64,000 bases of DNA, taken from Streptomyces capillispiralis. GTDB lineage: Bacteria > Actinomycetota > Actinomycetes > Streptomycetales > Streptomycetaceae. This document shows, in pieces, positions 53,559-61,879 of the stretch (position 1 is its first letter; each line of letters starts with the position of its first letter). Location of the stretch: NCBI RefSeq assembly GCF_007829875.1, contig NZ_VIWV01000002.1, positions 62,001 through 126,000 of the forward strand. The letters are read 5' to 3'. Position numbers and translations under genes: made by a program. A model generated the notes under the pieces. It worked only from the letters and a program-made list of their open reading frames with translations, had not been told where the DNA came from and did no database searches.

Positions 53559-54236
53559 TCAGTGGGTGACCGCCAGGACCCAGCGGAGCTGCTGCGCGAG
53601 CGTCCTCCCGGCGGGGAGGGTGTGGTCGAGGACGGCGCCGCCGATGGTGAACGCCCAGAACTCGTTGATCCGGAGTTCCTCGATGCGTTGGGCACTGTCG
53701 ACCGAGCCGACGTTGACCACCCGGAGCCCGTCGACCTGGGCGATGGCGTGGAGGAGTGCGTCGGGGTCGCCGGCGTAGCGGTAACCGTGCAGCGCCACGC
53801 CGTTGACGTCCGGCAGCGCGCCGACCTCGCGGGCCTGACGGACGATGCCGTCGACCGTGCCGTGGAGGCGTCCCGGCTCGGTGGTGAGGTCGCCGACCGC
53901 GGGGTAGTAGCCGATCCCGGTTCCCCGGAGGATCTCGCGGACCGTCGTGGTGTGCACACCGCCGATGAGGAGCGCGGCCCCCAGTTCGACCGCCAGGCCG
54001 GCGGCCTCGCGCTCAGCGCTCTCATGACCGCCGGCCACCTCGATGACAAGCTTTCTTCCGTCGCCCACGATCCGGCGTCCCAGGCGGCGGAGGGCACTCG
54101 GGGGATGACCGGTGTTCTTGAAGCCGACGTAGGGAAGTTCCTCCGCCGTGAACGTCCGGGCGACCTCGTCGTACACCTCGAAGGCTCCCGGAACCGTGGC
54201 CTCGTCGTCGGTGAGCATGAACTGGGTAATGATCAC
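53559..54236 (-). CDS. Uncharacterised HisA/TrpF-like beta/alpha-barrel protein
   Basis: 225 aa from GTG 54,236 (VIITQFML); another GTG at 54,263 is possible and neither has a strong RBS. Alternating strand-loop-helix pattern with conserved turns LLIGGVHT, GVALHGYRYAGD, RVVNVGSVDSAQRI and FTIGGAVLD. The last two look like the glycine-rich phosphate-binding loops of ribulose-phosphate-binding barrels. No catalytic residues can be assigned with confidence and I do not recognise the exact family. No operon partner. Confidence 0.7.
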   Translation of the reverse strand: MIITQFMLTDDEATVPGAFEVYDEVARTFTAEELPYVGFKNTGHPPSALRRLGRRIVGDGRKLVIEVAGGHESAEREAAGLAVELGAALLIGGVHTTTVREILRGTGIGYYPAVGDLTTEPGRLHGTVDGIVRQAREVGALPDVNGVALHGYRYAGDPDALLHAIAQVDGLRVVNVGSVDSAQRIEELRINEFWAFTIGGAVLDHTLPAGRTLAQQLRWVLAVTH

Positions 54237-54428
54237 GTGCAGCCCGTTCTCTCTCGACGTCACACGCTGTGCGCCAGTGCAGTTGTGTGCGGCGCCACGC
54301 CAAAGATGGAACACATGCAACTGAATGCAGTGATACGAAAGCGGCGCCGTCAGGAGCGCGCCCCCGGGGATGCGGGACAGGTGCGGACGGGCGCACATCC
54401 CCGGGAGCGGCCGGACGGCGCGCCGGTA

Positions 54429-54971
54429 CTACTTGGCGGGCAGGGCGACGACGGGGAAGTCGATGTCCGTGCGAGCTACGGAGTTGAAGTAGTTCGTGAA
54501 GACGTTCAGGGCGACGTTGGCGACGATCTCGCCGATCTCACCGTCGCCGTACCCGGCGGCACGCACCTCTTCGAGGTCCTGGTCGGAGACGAAGCCGCGG
54601 GTTTCGATGACGGCCTTGGCGAACGTCAGAGCGGCCTGCGTCTTGAGGTCGGACGCCTGACCCTGGCCCGCGGTCTTGAGGTCGTCGCCGTTCACGTCGG
54701 CGCGCTCACCGAGGACGTGGTGGGCGGCGTAGCAGTACTCGCAGGAGTTCTCCACCGCGGCGACGAGGGCGATCTGCTCGCGGACGGCGCCGGACAGGGC
54801 GCCCTTGGAGAGGGCACCGCTCTGGGAGAGGTAGGCGTCGAGGACGGCCGGCGACACGGCCATGGCGCGCATCATGTTCGGCGTCACACCGAGAGCGCGC
54901 TCGACCTTGTTCAGCAGCGACTTGGCCGTGGGCTCAGCGGTTGCCGGGTCGACGACAGAAAGGCGGGGCAT
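54429..54971 (-). CDS. AhpD-like carboxymuconolactone decarboxylase-family protein
   Basis: 180 aa. Helical CMD/AhpD fold with the thiol redox centre C77-x-x-C80 and H84 (ENSCEYCYAAHH), the active site of AhpD-type alkylhydroperoxidases. It probably reduces peroxides or related electrophiles. It is divergent from a MarR gene and shares with it a 106-bp promoter region full of operator half-sites, so it is very likely the target of that regulator. Confidence 0.9.
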   Translation of the reverse strand: MPRLSVVDPATAEPTAKSLLNKVERALGVTPNMMRAMAVSPAVLDAYLSQSGALSKGALSGAVREQIALVAAVENSCEYCYAAHHVLGERADVNGDDLKTAGQGQASDLKTQAALTFAKAVIETRGFVSDQDLEEVRAAGYGDGEIGEIVANVALNVFTNYFNSVARTDIDFPVVALPAK

Positions 54972-55000
54972 GGGTGGTCCTTACCTAGCAGGGTCTTTGC

Positions 55001-55041
55001 GCCAACGTTGTTTGGCACTGCCAACATAGATTGGCAGTGCC
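55001..55041. promoter_or_regulatory. Tandem MarR operator between ahpD-like and marR genes
   Basis: A perfect 11-bp inverted repeat GGCACTGCCAA (55,014-55,024) and TTGGCAGTGCC (55,031-55,041) is separated by CATAGA. Overlapping it is a second repeat, GCCAA (55,001-55,005) N6 TTGGC (55,012-55,016), with the same 6-bp spacer. Two dyads sharing central half-sites suggest two MarR dimers side by side, controlling both divergent promoters. Confidence 0.85.
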
Positions 55042-55077
55042 TACTATGGCAAGTACGGATCCCTGTCGGAGAGTGTT

Positions 55078-55680
55078 ATGACTGAGACTGACGTTCCGGG
55101 CACACCGCCCCACGAGCAGCTGATGGTGGGCATCACCCGCCTCGGGCAGGCGCTACGCATCAGCAGCTACCGCAACGCGGGCCCCTACCGCCTCTCCCCG
55201 CTGCAGGCGGACATCATCGTGCTGCTGGCCGGTGATCTCCGGCCCCGACGCCTCAATGACGTGGCGGCCTCGCTCGCGTCGACCCCTCCGACGATCAGCG
55301 ACGCGGTGAAGACCCTCACCGCGAAGGCGCTCGTCGATCGGCGCCGCGACACCTCCGACGCGCGCGCCGTGTCCCTGACCCTCACGCGGGCCGGCGAGGC
55401 GGAGGCCGAGCGCCTGGCCCGGCTGCCGGCGGAGTTCGCCGAGGCCATGTCGTCCCTCGCGCCGGAAGATCTCGCGGCCATGCTCCGCGGCATGAGCGGC
55501 ATGATCAGGTCACTGCAGGACCAGCGGGCCATCCCGGTCACCCGCATGTGCCTGACCTGCTCCCACTTCCGCCCCCAGGCCCATCCGGGCAGCGACAAAC
55601 CGCACCACTGCGCGTTCGTCGACAACGCCTTCGGCGACGGTGAACTGCGCCTGGAGTGCCCCGATCACCTGAATCCCTGA
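55078..55680 (+). CDS. MarR-family regulator with C-terminal cysteine cluster
   Basis: 200 aa; ATG after GGAGAG. Winged helix at residues about 38-105 (LNDVAASLASTPPTISDAVKTL recognition helix, wing DRRRDTSDARAVSLTLT). Unusual C-terminal extension (155-200) with C158-x2-C161-x16-C178-x15-C194 and several His, a possible zinc or iron-sulphur site or a thiol switch. With the divergent AhpD-like gene and the tandem operator, the simplest reading is a peroxide or electrophile-responsive repressor. Confidence 0.92.
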   Translation: MTETDVPGTPPHEQLMVGITRLGQALRISSYRNAGPYRLSPLQADIIVLLAGDLRPRRLNDVAASLASTPPTISDAVKTLTAKALVDRRRDTSDARAVSLTLTRAGEAEAERLARLPAEFAEAMSSLAPEDLAAMLRGMSGMIRSLQDQRAIPVTRMCLTCSHFRPQAHPGSDKPHHCAFVDNAFGDGELRLECPDHLNP

Positions 55681-55692
55681 ACCGTGTCCGGG

Positions 55693-56301
55693 TCAGGGGA
55701 GGTGGGGGTGCGGAACCTGCGGGGCGTCCGGGACGGCGGGGTCGTCGGCGACGAGAAGGAGAAGGGCCGCCCGCCGGGCCCCGAGGGAGCGGACCTTGTG
55801 GGGTGTGGTGGCCTTGAAGTAGGCGCAGTCCCCCGGGTCGAGGGTGATGCTGTGCGAGGGGAGGATGAGTTCGACCTGTCCCTCGTGGACGAAGACGAAC
55901 TCCTCGCCGGGATGGTCACGGAAGGGGACGTGGTCGGCGTCGAGCGGGGGGTAGAGCATGAAGGGGGTCATGCTCTTGGTGCCGGCCTGGAGCGCTATCC
56001 CCTCGTAACGGGTGCCGGGCTCCTCGTCGGAGGTGAGCGCCTGGCGCTCCCCCGCCCGGGTGACGGTGACCTCGGCGAGTTCCTCCGCATCGGCGAAGAG
56101 GTTGTCCAGCGGGACGTCCAGGGCTTTGGCGAGCGAGGCGCAGACGGCGATCGACGGGACACTGCGACCGCGCTCGACCTTGGACAGGTAGCTCTTGGTG
56201 ACGCCGGAGCGCTCGGCCAGCGCCTCCAGCGTCATGAGCCGTTCCTTGCGCAGTTGTCGTACACGGTTGATCACTGAATGACTTCCCTTCACATGTCCCA
56301 C
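55693..56301 (-). CDS. XRE-family regulator with C-terminal cupin
   Basis: 202 aa. Helix-turn-helix at about residues 10-65 (LRKERLMTLEALAERSGVTKSYLSKVERG), then a cupin at about 110-185 (PGEEFVFVHEGQVELIL, LDPGDCAYF, PHKVRS). In this class the cupin senses a small molecule. It diverges from the decayed catalase gene; the 218-bp gap carries two palindromes that may be its operators. Its stop is 12 nt from that of the convergent MarR gene. Confidence 0.9.
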   Translation of the reverse strand: MGHVKGSHSVINRVRQLRKERLMTLEALAERSGVTKSYLSKVERGRSVPSIAVCASLAKALDVPLDNLFADAEELAEVTVTRAGERQALTSDEEPGTRYEGIALQAGTKSMTPFMLYPPLDADHVPFRDHPGEEFVFVHEGQVELILPSHSITLDPGDCAYFKATTPHKVRSLGARRAALLLLVADDPAVPDAPQVPHPHLP

Positions 56302-56390
56302 GGTCGGGCACCGGCCGGCCGGGCCTCAGTATGTCGCGAGGCGCCCCGCCGGTCGGTGAAGCCCCGGCATCCCGTCACCAGGACCCGCCC

Positions 56391-56419
56391 TTGCGGGATG
56401 ACACATTGTGTCTTATGGT
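56391..56419 (+). promoter_or_regulatory. Candidate promoter of the catalase-like gene with embedded palindrome
   Basis: TTGCGG (56,391-56,396), 17 nt, TATGGT (56,414-56,419). The spacer contains GACACA-T-TGTGTC (56,400-56,412), a perfect dyad well placed for a repressor. Confidence 0.5.
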
Positions 56420-56430
56420 GAACAACGTTT

Positions 56431-56449
56431 CCTGAAAGTGTATTTCAGG
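56431..56449. promoter_or_regulatory. Candidate operator CCTGAAA-N5-TTTCAGG
   Basis: A perfect 7-bp inverted repeat, A/T-rich for this genome, just downstream of the putative promoter. It may be bound by the XRE-cupin regulator encoded divergently. Confidence 0.5.
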
Positions 56450-56519
56450 CCATCCTCATGAGGCGATATCAGGCCACACACCGGTGCGGCATCGCGGGGA
56501 CCGGACGAGGGAGGCATGC

Positions 56520-57485
56520 ATGACGCAGGGACCGCTCACCACGCGGGCCGGTGTCCCGGTGACCGACGACCAGCATCGCGAGCCCGCGGGCGGCGGCACC
56601 CTGGTGCTCGTTCACGACCAGCTCCGCGTGGAGCGATGGATGCCGGGGCGCGCGGTGCGCGTCCGTGGTGCCGGTGCCCGCGGCACCTTCAGGGTCACCG
56701 CCGACGTCACGCGGTACACCCGGGCCGGGTTCCTCTCGGAGACGGGCAAGGAGACCGAGGTCTTCCTGCGGTTCTCGGCGGCGTGCCGGCGGGGCCCCGC
56801 GGACACGGCCGGTGACCTGCCTGTCGTCACGGTGAGACTCTGCACCGAGGAGGGCGACCACGACCTCGTCGGCAACAACGACCCGTACACCTACCAGTGG
56901 GACAACGAGGCCGGCCAGGCCTTCTGGGTCAAGTACCACTTCCGCACCGGCCGGAGCACGCACAACCCGACGACCGACGGGGCGGGCGTCCTCGCGGACG
57001 AAGGCACCGGCTCGCGTCGGCGGGACCCGCGGGAGGCCACCGAGCGAGGCGGGCCCCTGCCGTGGACCGTGGGCGTGCAGATCATGCCCATGACCGACTG
57101 TGTGGGCCCCTTCGACCTGGCCAGGGCCTGGCCGCGAGCGGACTACCCGGTCATCGAGATCGGCGAGCTGGAGCTCGGCTGCCCTCCGGACACCGCCGCC
57201 GGGGCCGGGCGGCCCACCATCGGTCCGGCCCGCTCCGTGCCGTGCGCCGGCCCCGCCCCGGGCGGGACGCCGCGGGGCCGCCTCATCGCGTTCGGCGGCG
57301 TCCGCGGGGCGAGCGGGCAGGAGCCGGGCGGCTCCGGCGGCCCGGCCCGGGTGGTGCGTCCGCTGTGGCAGGCCCTGACGCCGGAGACCGGCGAGACGGC
57401 CGCGCCCGTCCGCGACGGGGGCCGGGGCCTCGTGCGGGCGGACGGCTCGTGCCGGCCGGTGCCGCGTGACGGAAGGAGCGCCTGA
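56520..57485 (+). CDS. Catalase-derived protein lacking catalytic residues
   Basis: 321 aa versus about 480-500 for clade 3 catalases; ATG with GGAGG upstream. Clear catalase signatures remain: TTRAGVPVTDDQH, GAGARGTFRVTADVTRYTRA, EGDHDLVGNNDP, WVKYHF and DYPVIEIGELEL. But the distal His (in VVHAxGAGA) is Arg47, the haem-ligating Tyr (in GRLxxYGD) is Phe258, and about 70 residues are missing between NNDP and WVKYHF. The frame is intact, so it is either an expressed non-catalytic relative or a decaying gene. A haem catalase function is very unlikely. Confidence 0.75.
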   Translation: MTQGPLTTRAGVPVTDDQHREPAGGGTLVLVHDQLRVERWMPGRAVRVRGAGARGTFRVTADVTRYTRAGFLSETGKETEVFLRFSAACRRGPADTAGDLPVVTVRLCTEEGDHDLVGNNDPYTYQWDNEAGQAFWVKYHFRTGRSTHNPTTDGAGVLADEGTGSRRRDPREATERGGPLPWTVGVQIMPMTDCVGPFDLARAWPRADYPVIEIGELELGCPPDTAAGAGRPTIGPARSVPCAGPAPGGTPRGRLIAFGGVRGASGQEPGGSGGPARVVRPLWQALTPETGETAAPVRDGGRGLVRADGSCRPVPRDGRSA

Positions 57486-57486
57486 G

Positions 57487-57501
57487 CGTCCCCCGGGGAC
57501 G
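57487..57501 (+). terminator. GC hairpin after the catalase-like gene
   Basis: CGTCCCC-C-GGGGACG immediately downstream of the stop, between convergent genes. No T tract. Confidence 0.4.
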
Positions 57502-57566
57502 GCGCGGGAAAACCCCGGAGCGCACGGGCGACGACGTCGCCGCCGGCCCCGGAGCGGTCCGGCCTG

Positions 57567-57860
57567 TCACGGCCTCGAAGTGACCGCCGCTTCGGCCCTC
57601 CGCGCGGCATTGACGCCATGATGGGTGAGCCGGAAGCGGGACCCGGCTGCGCGCTCTCCATCGGACCGGCGCGGATCGAGGGGCCTGCCGTCGGCCCCGT
57701 ACTCCCTGACCCACTGGCGCCGGCGCATGACATCCGTCGTCACGCTCCGGGCAGTGGAGGGAAGCTGGTGCCGGGAATCCTTGAGCGCGGCAAGCAGCAG
57801 CCGGCACTGGTACGCGGTGGGCGTGGCGTCCCGGGAGGTCTTGGTACCCATGGCGGTCAT
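57567..57860 (-). CDS. Small basic protein, translationally coupled to the glutamine amidotransferase gene
   Basis: 97 aa. Its ATG overlaps the TGA of the upstream gene (ATGA at 57,857-57,860), strong evidence for a real coupled gene. Arg-rich, with a helix-helix-wing-like pattern (CRLLLAALKDS, DVMRRRQWVREYG, SRFRLTHHGVNAA), so a winged-helix-like fold is possible. I do not recognise a family. Confidence 0.7.
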   Translation of the reverse strand: MTAMGTKTSRDATPTAYQCRLLLAALKDSRHQLPSTARSVTTDVMRRRQWVREYGADGRPLDPRRSDGERAAGSRFRLTHHGVNAARRAEAAVTSRP

Positions 57861-58579
57861 GCCTCGGCCGGCTCCGCGGCGGGCAGCGCGCGGTGGAGCC
57901 AGTCGGTGAGTACGGCACGTGCGCGGGTGGTGAGCCTGCCACCGTGACGGCGGGCGTCGGTACGGACGCGGTCGAGGTCGACGCCGTGGGCGGTGAGTTC
58001 GTGGGTGTGCCCCAGGAGCCAGCGTTCGATCTGCGTGTGGTCTGCCTCCAGATGGAACTGCAGGCCGAGAACGGTGTCGCCGACAGCGAACGCCTGGTTC
58101 GGGAAGCCGGGGGTCTCGGCCAGCCGCGTGGCACCGTCCGGTATGGCGAACTGGTCGCCGTGCCAGTGCAGTACCGGCGTGTCACCGAGCCCGGCGAGAA
58201 CGGAGGCGTCGCCTTCGGGAGTCAGAGTCAGAGGCGCGTAGCCGATCTCGAACCGGCCGGTGGGGACCACGTCCGCGCCGAGGGCGTACGCGATGAGCTG
58301 GGCCCCGAGGCAGATGCCGAGCGTGGGAAGCCCGCGGCCGGTCCACGCCGCGACGGCGGCGGCCTCGTCGGCGAGGTAGGGGTAGCGTCCGATGTCCCCG
58401 ACACCGACGGGACCGCCGAGGACGACCAGCAGGTCGGCGTCGCCGAAGGCCCCGTCCCCGATGGGGTCGACACCGGCGTCGAGGTACCGGACGCGGTAGC
58501 CCTGCTCCGTCAGCAGCGGGCCGAGTATGCCGAGGTCCTCGAAGGCGACATGACGGATGACAACGGCGGTACGGGTCAC
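57857..58579 (-). CDS. Class I glutamine amidotransferase (GMP synthase-like)
   Basis: 240 aa from a GTG that overlaps the stop of the YggS gene (GTGA). Triad residues Cys90 (GICLGAQ), His176 and Glu178 (LQFHLE) are intact. It is a free-standing amidotransferase domain of the GuaA-like family with unknown acceptor, perhaps a gamma-glutamyl hydrolase or a partner of another synthetase. It does not resemble PdxT closely. Coupled on both sides in a three-gene operon. Confidence 0.88.
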   Translation of the reverse strand: MTRTAVVIRHVAFEDLGILGPLLTEQGYRVRYLDAGVDPIGDGAFGDADLLVVLGGPVGVGDIGRYPYLADEAAAVAAWTGRGLPTLGICLGAQLIAYALGADVVPTGRFEIGYAPLTLTPEGDASVLAGLGDTPVLHWHGDQFAIPDGATRLAETPGFPNQAFAVGDTVLGLQFHLEADHTQIERWLLGHTHELTAHGVDLDRVRTDARRHGGRLTTRARAVLTDWLHRALPAAEPAEA

Positions 58580-59367
58580 GGGGCACTCCGCTCGCCGGTC
58601 GTGACGCCGGGCCAGAAGTGACGGTCCGGCAAGGACCGGGCACCGAAGAGCGCCTGACCGACACGGACCACGGTGGCGCCCTCCTCGACGGCGGTCCCGT
58701 AGTCGCCGGACATGCCCATCGACAGCCCGCCGGGGCCGACGAGGCCGAGTTCCCGGCCCTGGTCGCGCAAGCCGCGCAGCATGCGGAAGCACGAGCGGAC
58801 CCGCTCGGTGTCGGAGGTGAAGACGGCCAGGGTCATCAGGCCCTGGACACGCAGCGCCCCGTACTGCGGCAGCTTCTTGAGGAAGCCGATCAGCTCGTCC
58901 GGTGGCAGGCCGTACTTGGAGTCCTCCGCCGAGGTGTTCACCTGGACGTAGACGTCCAGGCCCCGGCCCGCGGCCTGCAGCCGCCGGTCCAGGGCCTCGG
59001 CGGCACGCAGGCTGTCCAGCGCCTGGAACTCACCGGCGAAAGCAGCCACGTCCCTGGCCTTGTTCGTCTGGAGATGACCGATCACCGACCAGGTCAGCGG
59101 CAGCTCGGAGAGGTTTCGCCACTCGCGCTTCGCCTCCTGGACCTTGTTCTCCCCGAGCGTGCGACATCCGGCCGCGACGGCCAGGCGAATGCGCTCCTCG
59201 GGCACGGTCTTGCTGACGGGCAGGAGCCGCACCTCCGCGCCGGTACGGCCGACACGCTCGGCGGCGGCAGCGATGCAGGCACGGACCTCGTCAAGATGGC
59301 GAACGAAGTCCGCGACGCTCTCCGCCTCGGGATACGGAGCGGAGCACCCCGCCGATTCCTTTGGCAT
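58576..59367 (-). CDS. YggS-family PLP homeostasis protein
   Basis: 263 aa from ATG 59,367 (MPKESAGCS); an ATG at 59,391 would overlap the divergent gene's leader. Alanine-racemase-like N-terminal barrel with the PLP lysine in LLPVSK, and family motifs LGENKVQEA, WSVIGHLQTNKA and LSMGMSGD. YggS/PLPBP proteins buffer pyridoxal phosphate. Divergent from a PLP-dependent MocR regulator and first gene of a coupled operon with the amidotransferase. Confidence 0.93.
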   Translation of the reverse strand: MPKESAGCSAPYPEAESVADFVRHLDEVRACIAAAAERVGRTGAEVRLLPVSKTVPEERIRLAVAAGCRTLGENKVQEAKREWRNLSELPLTWSVIGHLQTNKARDVAAFAGEFQALDSLRAAEALDRRLQAAGRGLDVYVQVNTSAEDSKYGLPPDELIGFLKKLPQYGALRVQGLMTLAVFTSDTERVRSCFRMLRGLRDQGRELGLVGPGGLSMGMSGDYGTAVEEGATVVRVGQALFGARSLPDRHFWPGVTTGERSAP

Positions 59368-59410
59368 AGGACAAAAGTTAGCATGACTCATGTCAGTCGA
59401 GGAGGACGGT
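59368..59410. promoter_or_regulatory. Divergent yggS/MocR promoter region with dyad CATGA-C-TCATG
   Basis: Only 43 bp separate the two genes. CATGA (59,382-59,386), C, TCATG (59,388-59,392) is a perfect dyad, a candidate MocR operator controlling both directions. Confidence 0.45.
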
Positions 59411-60760
59411 ATGGACATCACGGGACGCACGGCGGGAGAGATCGCGGCGAGCATCCGCGCCCTCAGCGACGCCGGGAAGCTCACTCCGGGCGCCGTCCTG
59501 CCTCCCGTGCGCCGGCTCGCCGGGGAACTGGGCGTCAACCGGAACACCGTCATGGCGGCCTACCGGCAACTGATCCAGGCCGGTGTGGCAGTTGGCCGGG
59601 GACGCGCCGGCACCGTCGTCGCGGAGGCCGCCGGCGCAGTCGACCAGGAGGGCCGTGCGGCCGGCGGCCCCCTGCGCGACGTGGGCCATGGCAACCCTGA
59701 TCCCGCCTGGCTGCCGGACCTCCACGCGGTGCGCCCCATGCCGGCGGACCCGGTGCTGTACGGAGAGCCGACGGTCGATCCCGCCTTGTCACGGTGGGCT
59801 CTGCCGTGGCTCACAGCGGATCAGCCCCGCACCGCGCGTCTGACGGTCACGGGAGGCGCCGTCGACGCGGTGGAGAGACTGCTGAACCAAACCCTCGCGC
59901 ACGGGGACGCCGTGGCACTGGAGGATCCCTGCTTCCTGTCGAGCATCAACACCGTGCGCCTCGCCGGATACCGCCCCCTCCCCGTGCCCGTCGACGCGGA
60001 GGGAATGACCGTCGACGGACTGCGGTCCGCGCTCGATCAGGGCGCGCGCGCCGTGGTGTGCACCCCCCGCGCGCACAATCCCACCGGGGTGAGCCTCTCG
60101 GCCGCCCGCGCCAAGGAACTGCGCGCGGTCCTGGCCGGGCACCGGTACGTCCTGGTCATCGAGGACGACCATTTCTCCCTGCTCTCCGACGCGCCGTACC
60201 GCAGCGTCGTCCCGGCCGACCACGCGCGATGGGCACTGGTGCGGTCCGTGTCCAAGTTCCTCGGACCGGATCTGCGGATCGCCCTGGTCGCGAGCGACCT
60301 CCGTACGGCGCAGCGCCTGGCGGCCCGGATCGGTCCGGGCCGGACGTGGACCAGCCACCTGCTGCAGCGTCTGGCCGCGGTGCTGCTCACCGACCCGGCC
60401 GCCCTGGCGCTGATCGACGGGGCTCGTACCCACTACGCCGAGCGCAACGCCCGGTTCGCGCAGCTGCTGCGGGCGCGCGGTGTAGGCGCCCGAGCCGGTG
60501 ACGGACTCAACCTGTGGGTGCCGGTGGGCGTGGACGCCCGGGCGGTGTCCGAGCGGCTGCTGCGGCGAGGATGGCTCGCCCGGACCGGCGACAGCTTCGT
60601 CCTGCACCCGCAAGCGGCCTCGGCGCATCTGCGGTTGACGGTGCATCAGCTGGGGGACGACCAGGCGGTACTGCTCGCCGACGACCTGGCCGAGGCCGTC
60701 GGCGAGGTCTCGCTGTACGTCGGTTACCGGCCCGCGGTACGCACACCGTTCACCGGTTGA
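59411..60760 (+). CDS. MocR-family (GntR plus aminotransferase) transcriptional regulator
   Basis: 449 aa from ATG 59,411, 5 nt after GGAGG; the ATG at 59,390 lacks an RBS. Winged helix at residues 1-72 (PPVRRLAGELGVNRNTVMAAYRQL), then a fold-type I aminotransferase domain with PLP Lys282 (SVSKFLGPDLR) and VIEDDHFS where most relatives have EDDY. MocR regulators sense PLP or its derivatives, e.g. PdxR. The divergent yggS suggests control of vitamin B6 homeostasis. Confidence 0.9.
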   Translation: MDITGRTAGEIAASIRALSDAGKLTPGAVLPPVRRLAGELGVNRNTVMAAYRQLIQAGVAVGRGRAGTVVAEAAGAVDQEGRAAGGPLRDVGHGNPDPAWLPDLHAVRPMPADPVLYGEPTVDPALSRWALPWLTADQPRTARLTVTGGAVDAVERLLNQTLAHGDAVALEDPCFLSSINTVRLAGYRPLPVPVDAEGMTVDGLRSALDQGARAVVCTPRAHNPTGVSLSAARAKELRAVLAGHRYVLVIEDDHFSLLSDAPYRSVVPADHARWALVRSVSKFLGPDLRIALVASDLRTAQRLAARIGPGRTWTSHLLQRLAAVLLTDPAALALIDGARTHYAERNARFAQLLRARGVGARAGDGLNLWVPVGVDARAVSERLLRRGWLARTGDSFVLHPQAASAHLRLTVHQLGDDQAVLLADDLAEAVGEVSLYVGYRPAVRTPFTG

Positions 60761-60834
60761 CGGCACTCACGCGTCCGGCTGCGGGCGGAGGATCCGCACG
60801 CGTCGCGGGAACGCCGGCGGTCGAGCACGTCCCG

Positions 60835-61839
60835 TCAAGGGCGGCCGTGATACCGCTCCCCCATCAGACCGGCCGCGCCCTGCGCGAGCATCTCGGTGGC
60901 GAGTTCGCGACCGAGTGCCATCGCCGCCTCGTGCGTCTCGGGCACGGGACCGGTGGTGGACAGCTGCACCAGCGTCGAGCCGTCGGTCGTGCCGACGACG
61001 CCGCGCAGGCGCATTTCCTTGACAGTCTGCCTGTCGGCCTGGGGGACCCCCCGCTCGAACGGTGCCGAGAGCGGGGGGAGGTCGGCCAGCGCGCCCACAG
61101 GGGCGGAGCAGCCGGCCTCCAGGGCGGCGAGCAGGGACCGCTCGGCCGTCACGGCGACCCGGGTGAGGGGGTCGTCGAGCTCGGCGAGCGCGGCGATGAG
61201 ATCCGCGTCGTCCGCGGCGCACTCGATCGCCAGTGCCCCCTGGCCGGGGGCGGGCAGAACCGTGTCGACCGACAGGAAGTCGGTCACCTCGTCACCGCGT
61301 CCGATCCGGTTCAGTCCGGCGGCCGCCAGCACCACCGCGTCCAGTTCGCCCTTCATGACGTACCCGATGCGGGTGTCGACGTTGCCCCGGATCGGGACCG
61401 TCTCGATGTCCAGGCCGTGGCCGCGCGCGTACGCGTTCAGCTGCGCCATGCGGCGCGGCGAACCCGTACCGATGCGCGCGCCGCGCGGCAGGTCGGCCAG
61501 CTTCAGCGCGTCCCTCGCCACGATCACGTCCCGCGGGTCCTCGCGGACCGGGACCGCGGCCAGGACCAGCCCGTCGGGCTGCGCCGTCGGCAGGTCCTTC
61601 AGCGAGTGCACCGCGAAGTCCACCTCGCCCCGCGCCAGCGCCTCGCGCAGCGCGGCGACGAACACGCCCGTGCCGCCGATCTGCGCGAGGTGCTCGCGCG
61701 AGACGTCACCGTACGTGGTGATCTCGACGAGCTCGACGGGCCGTCCGGTCACCTGGCTCACGGCATCCGCCACCTGCCCGGACTGGGCCATGGCGAGCTT
61801 GCTGCGCCTGGTCCCCAGCCTCAGTGCCTTCTCAGTCAT
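60835..61839 (-). CDS. hemC: Hydroxymethylbilane synthase (porphobilinogen deaminase)
   Basis: 334 aa, full length. MTEKALRLGTRRSKLAMAQ opening, HSLKDLP substrate loop, IGTGSPRRMAQL, RGNVDTR, and Cys244 in LEAGCSAPVGA, which carries the dipyrromethane cofactor. It converts four porphobilinogens to hydroxymethylbilane in haem/cobamide biosynthesis. No other hem gene is adjacent, so this is probably a second, dispersed copy or an unusual location. Confidence 0.96.
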   Translation of the reverse strand: MTEKALRLGTRRSKLAMAQSGQVADAVSQVTGRPVELVEITTYGDVSREHLAQIGGTGVFVAALREALARGEVDFAVHSLKDLPTAQPDGLVLAAVPVREDPRDVIVARDALKLADLPRGARIGTGSPRRMAQLNAYARGHGLDIETVPIRGNVDTRIGYVMKGELDAVVLAAAGLNRIGRGDEVTDFLSVDTVLPAPGQGALAIECAADDADLIAALAELDDPLTRVAVTAERSLLAALEAGCSAPVGALADLPPLSAPFERGVPQADRQTVKEMRLRGVVGTTDGSTLVQLSTTGPVPETHEAAMALGRELATEMLAQGAAGLMGERYHGRP

Positions 61840-61879
61840 GCCGGCCCCCGGTTCCGTGCGTTCATCCCGGCCCACGCCT

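Noticed and set aside
56520..57485. Frameshifts as the explanation for the short catalase
   Set aside because: Catalase motifs from N- to C-terminal parts stay in one frame; other frames here show no catalase-like sequence.
59390..59410. Upstream ATG (59,390) as the MocR start
   Set aside because: It lacks an RBS, while ATG 59,411 has GGAGG 5 nt before it.
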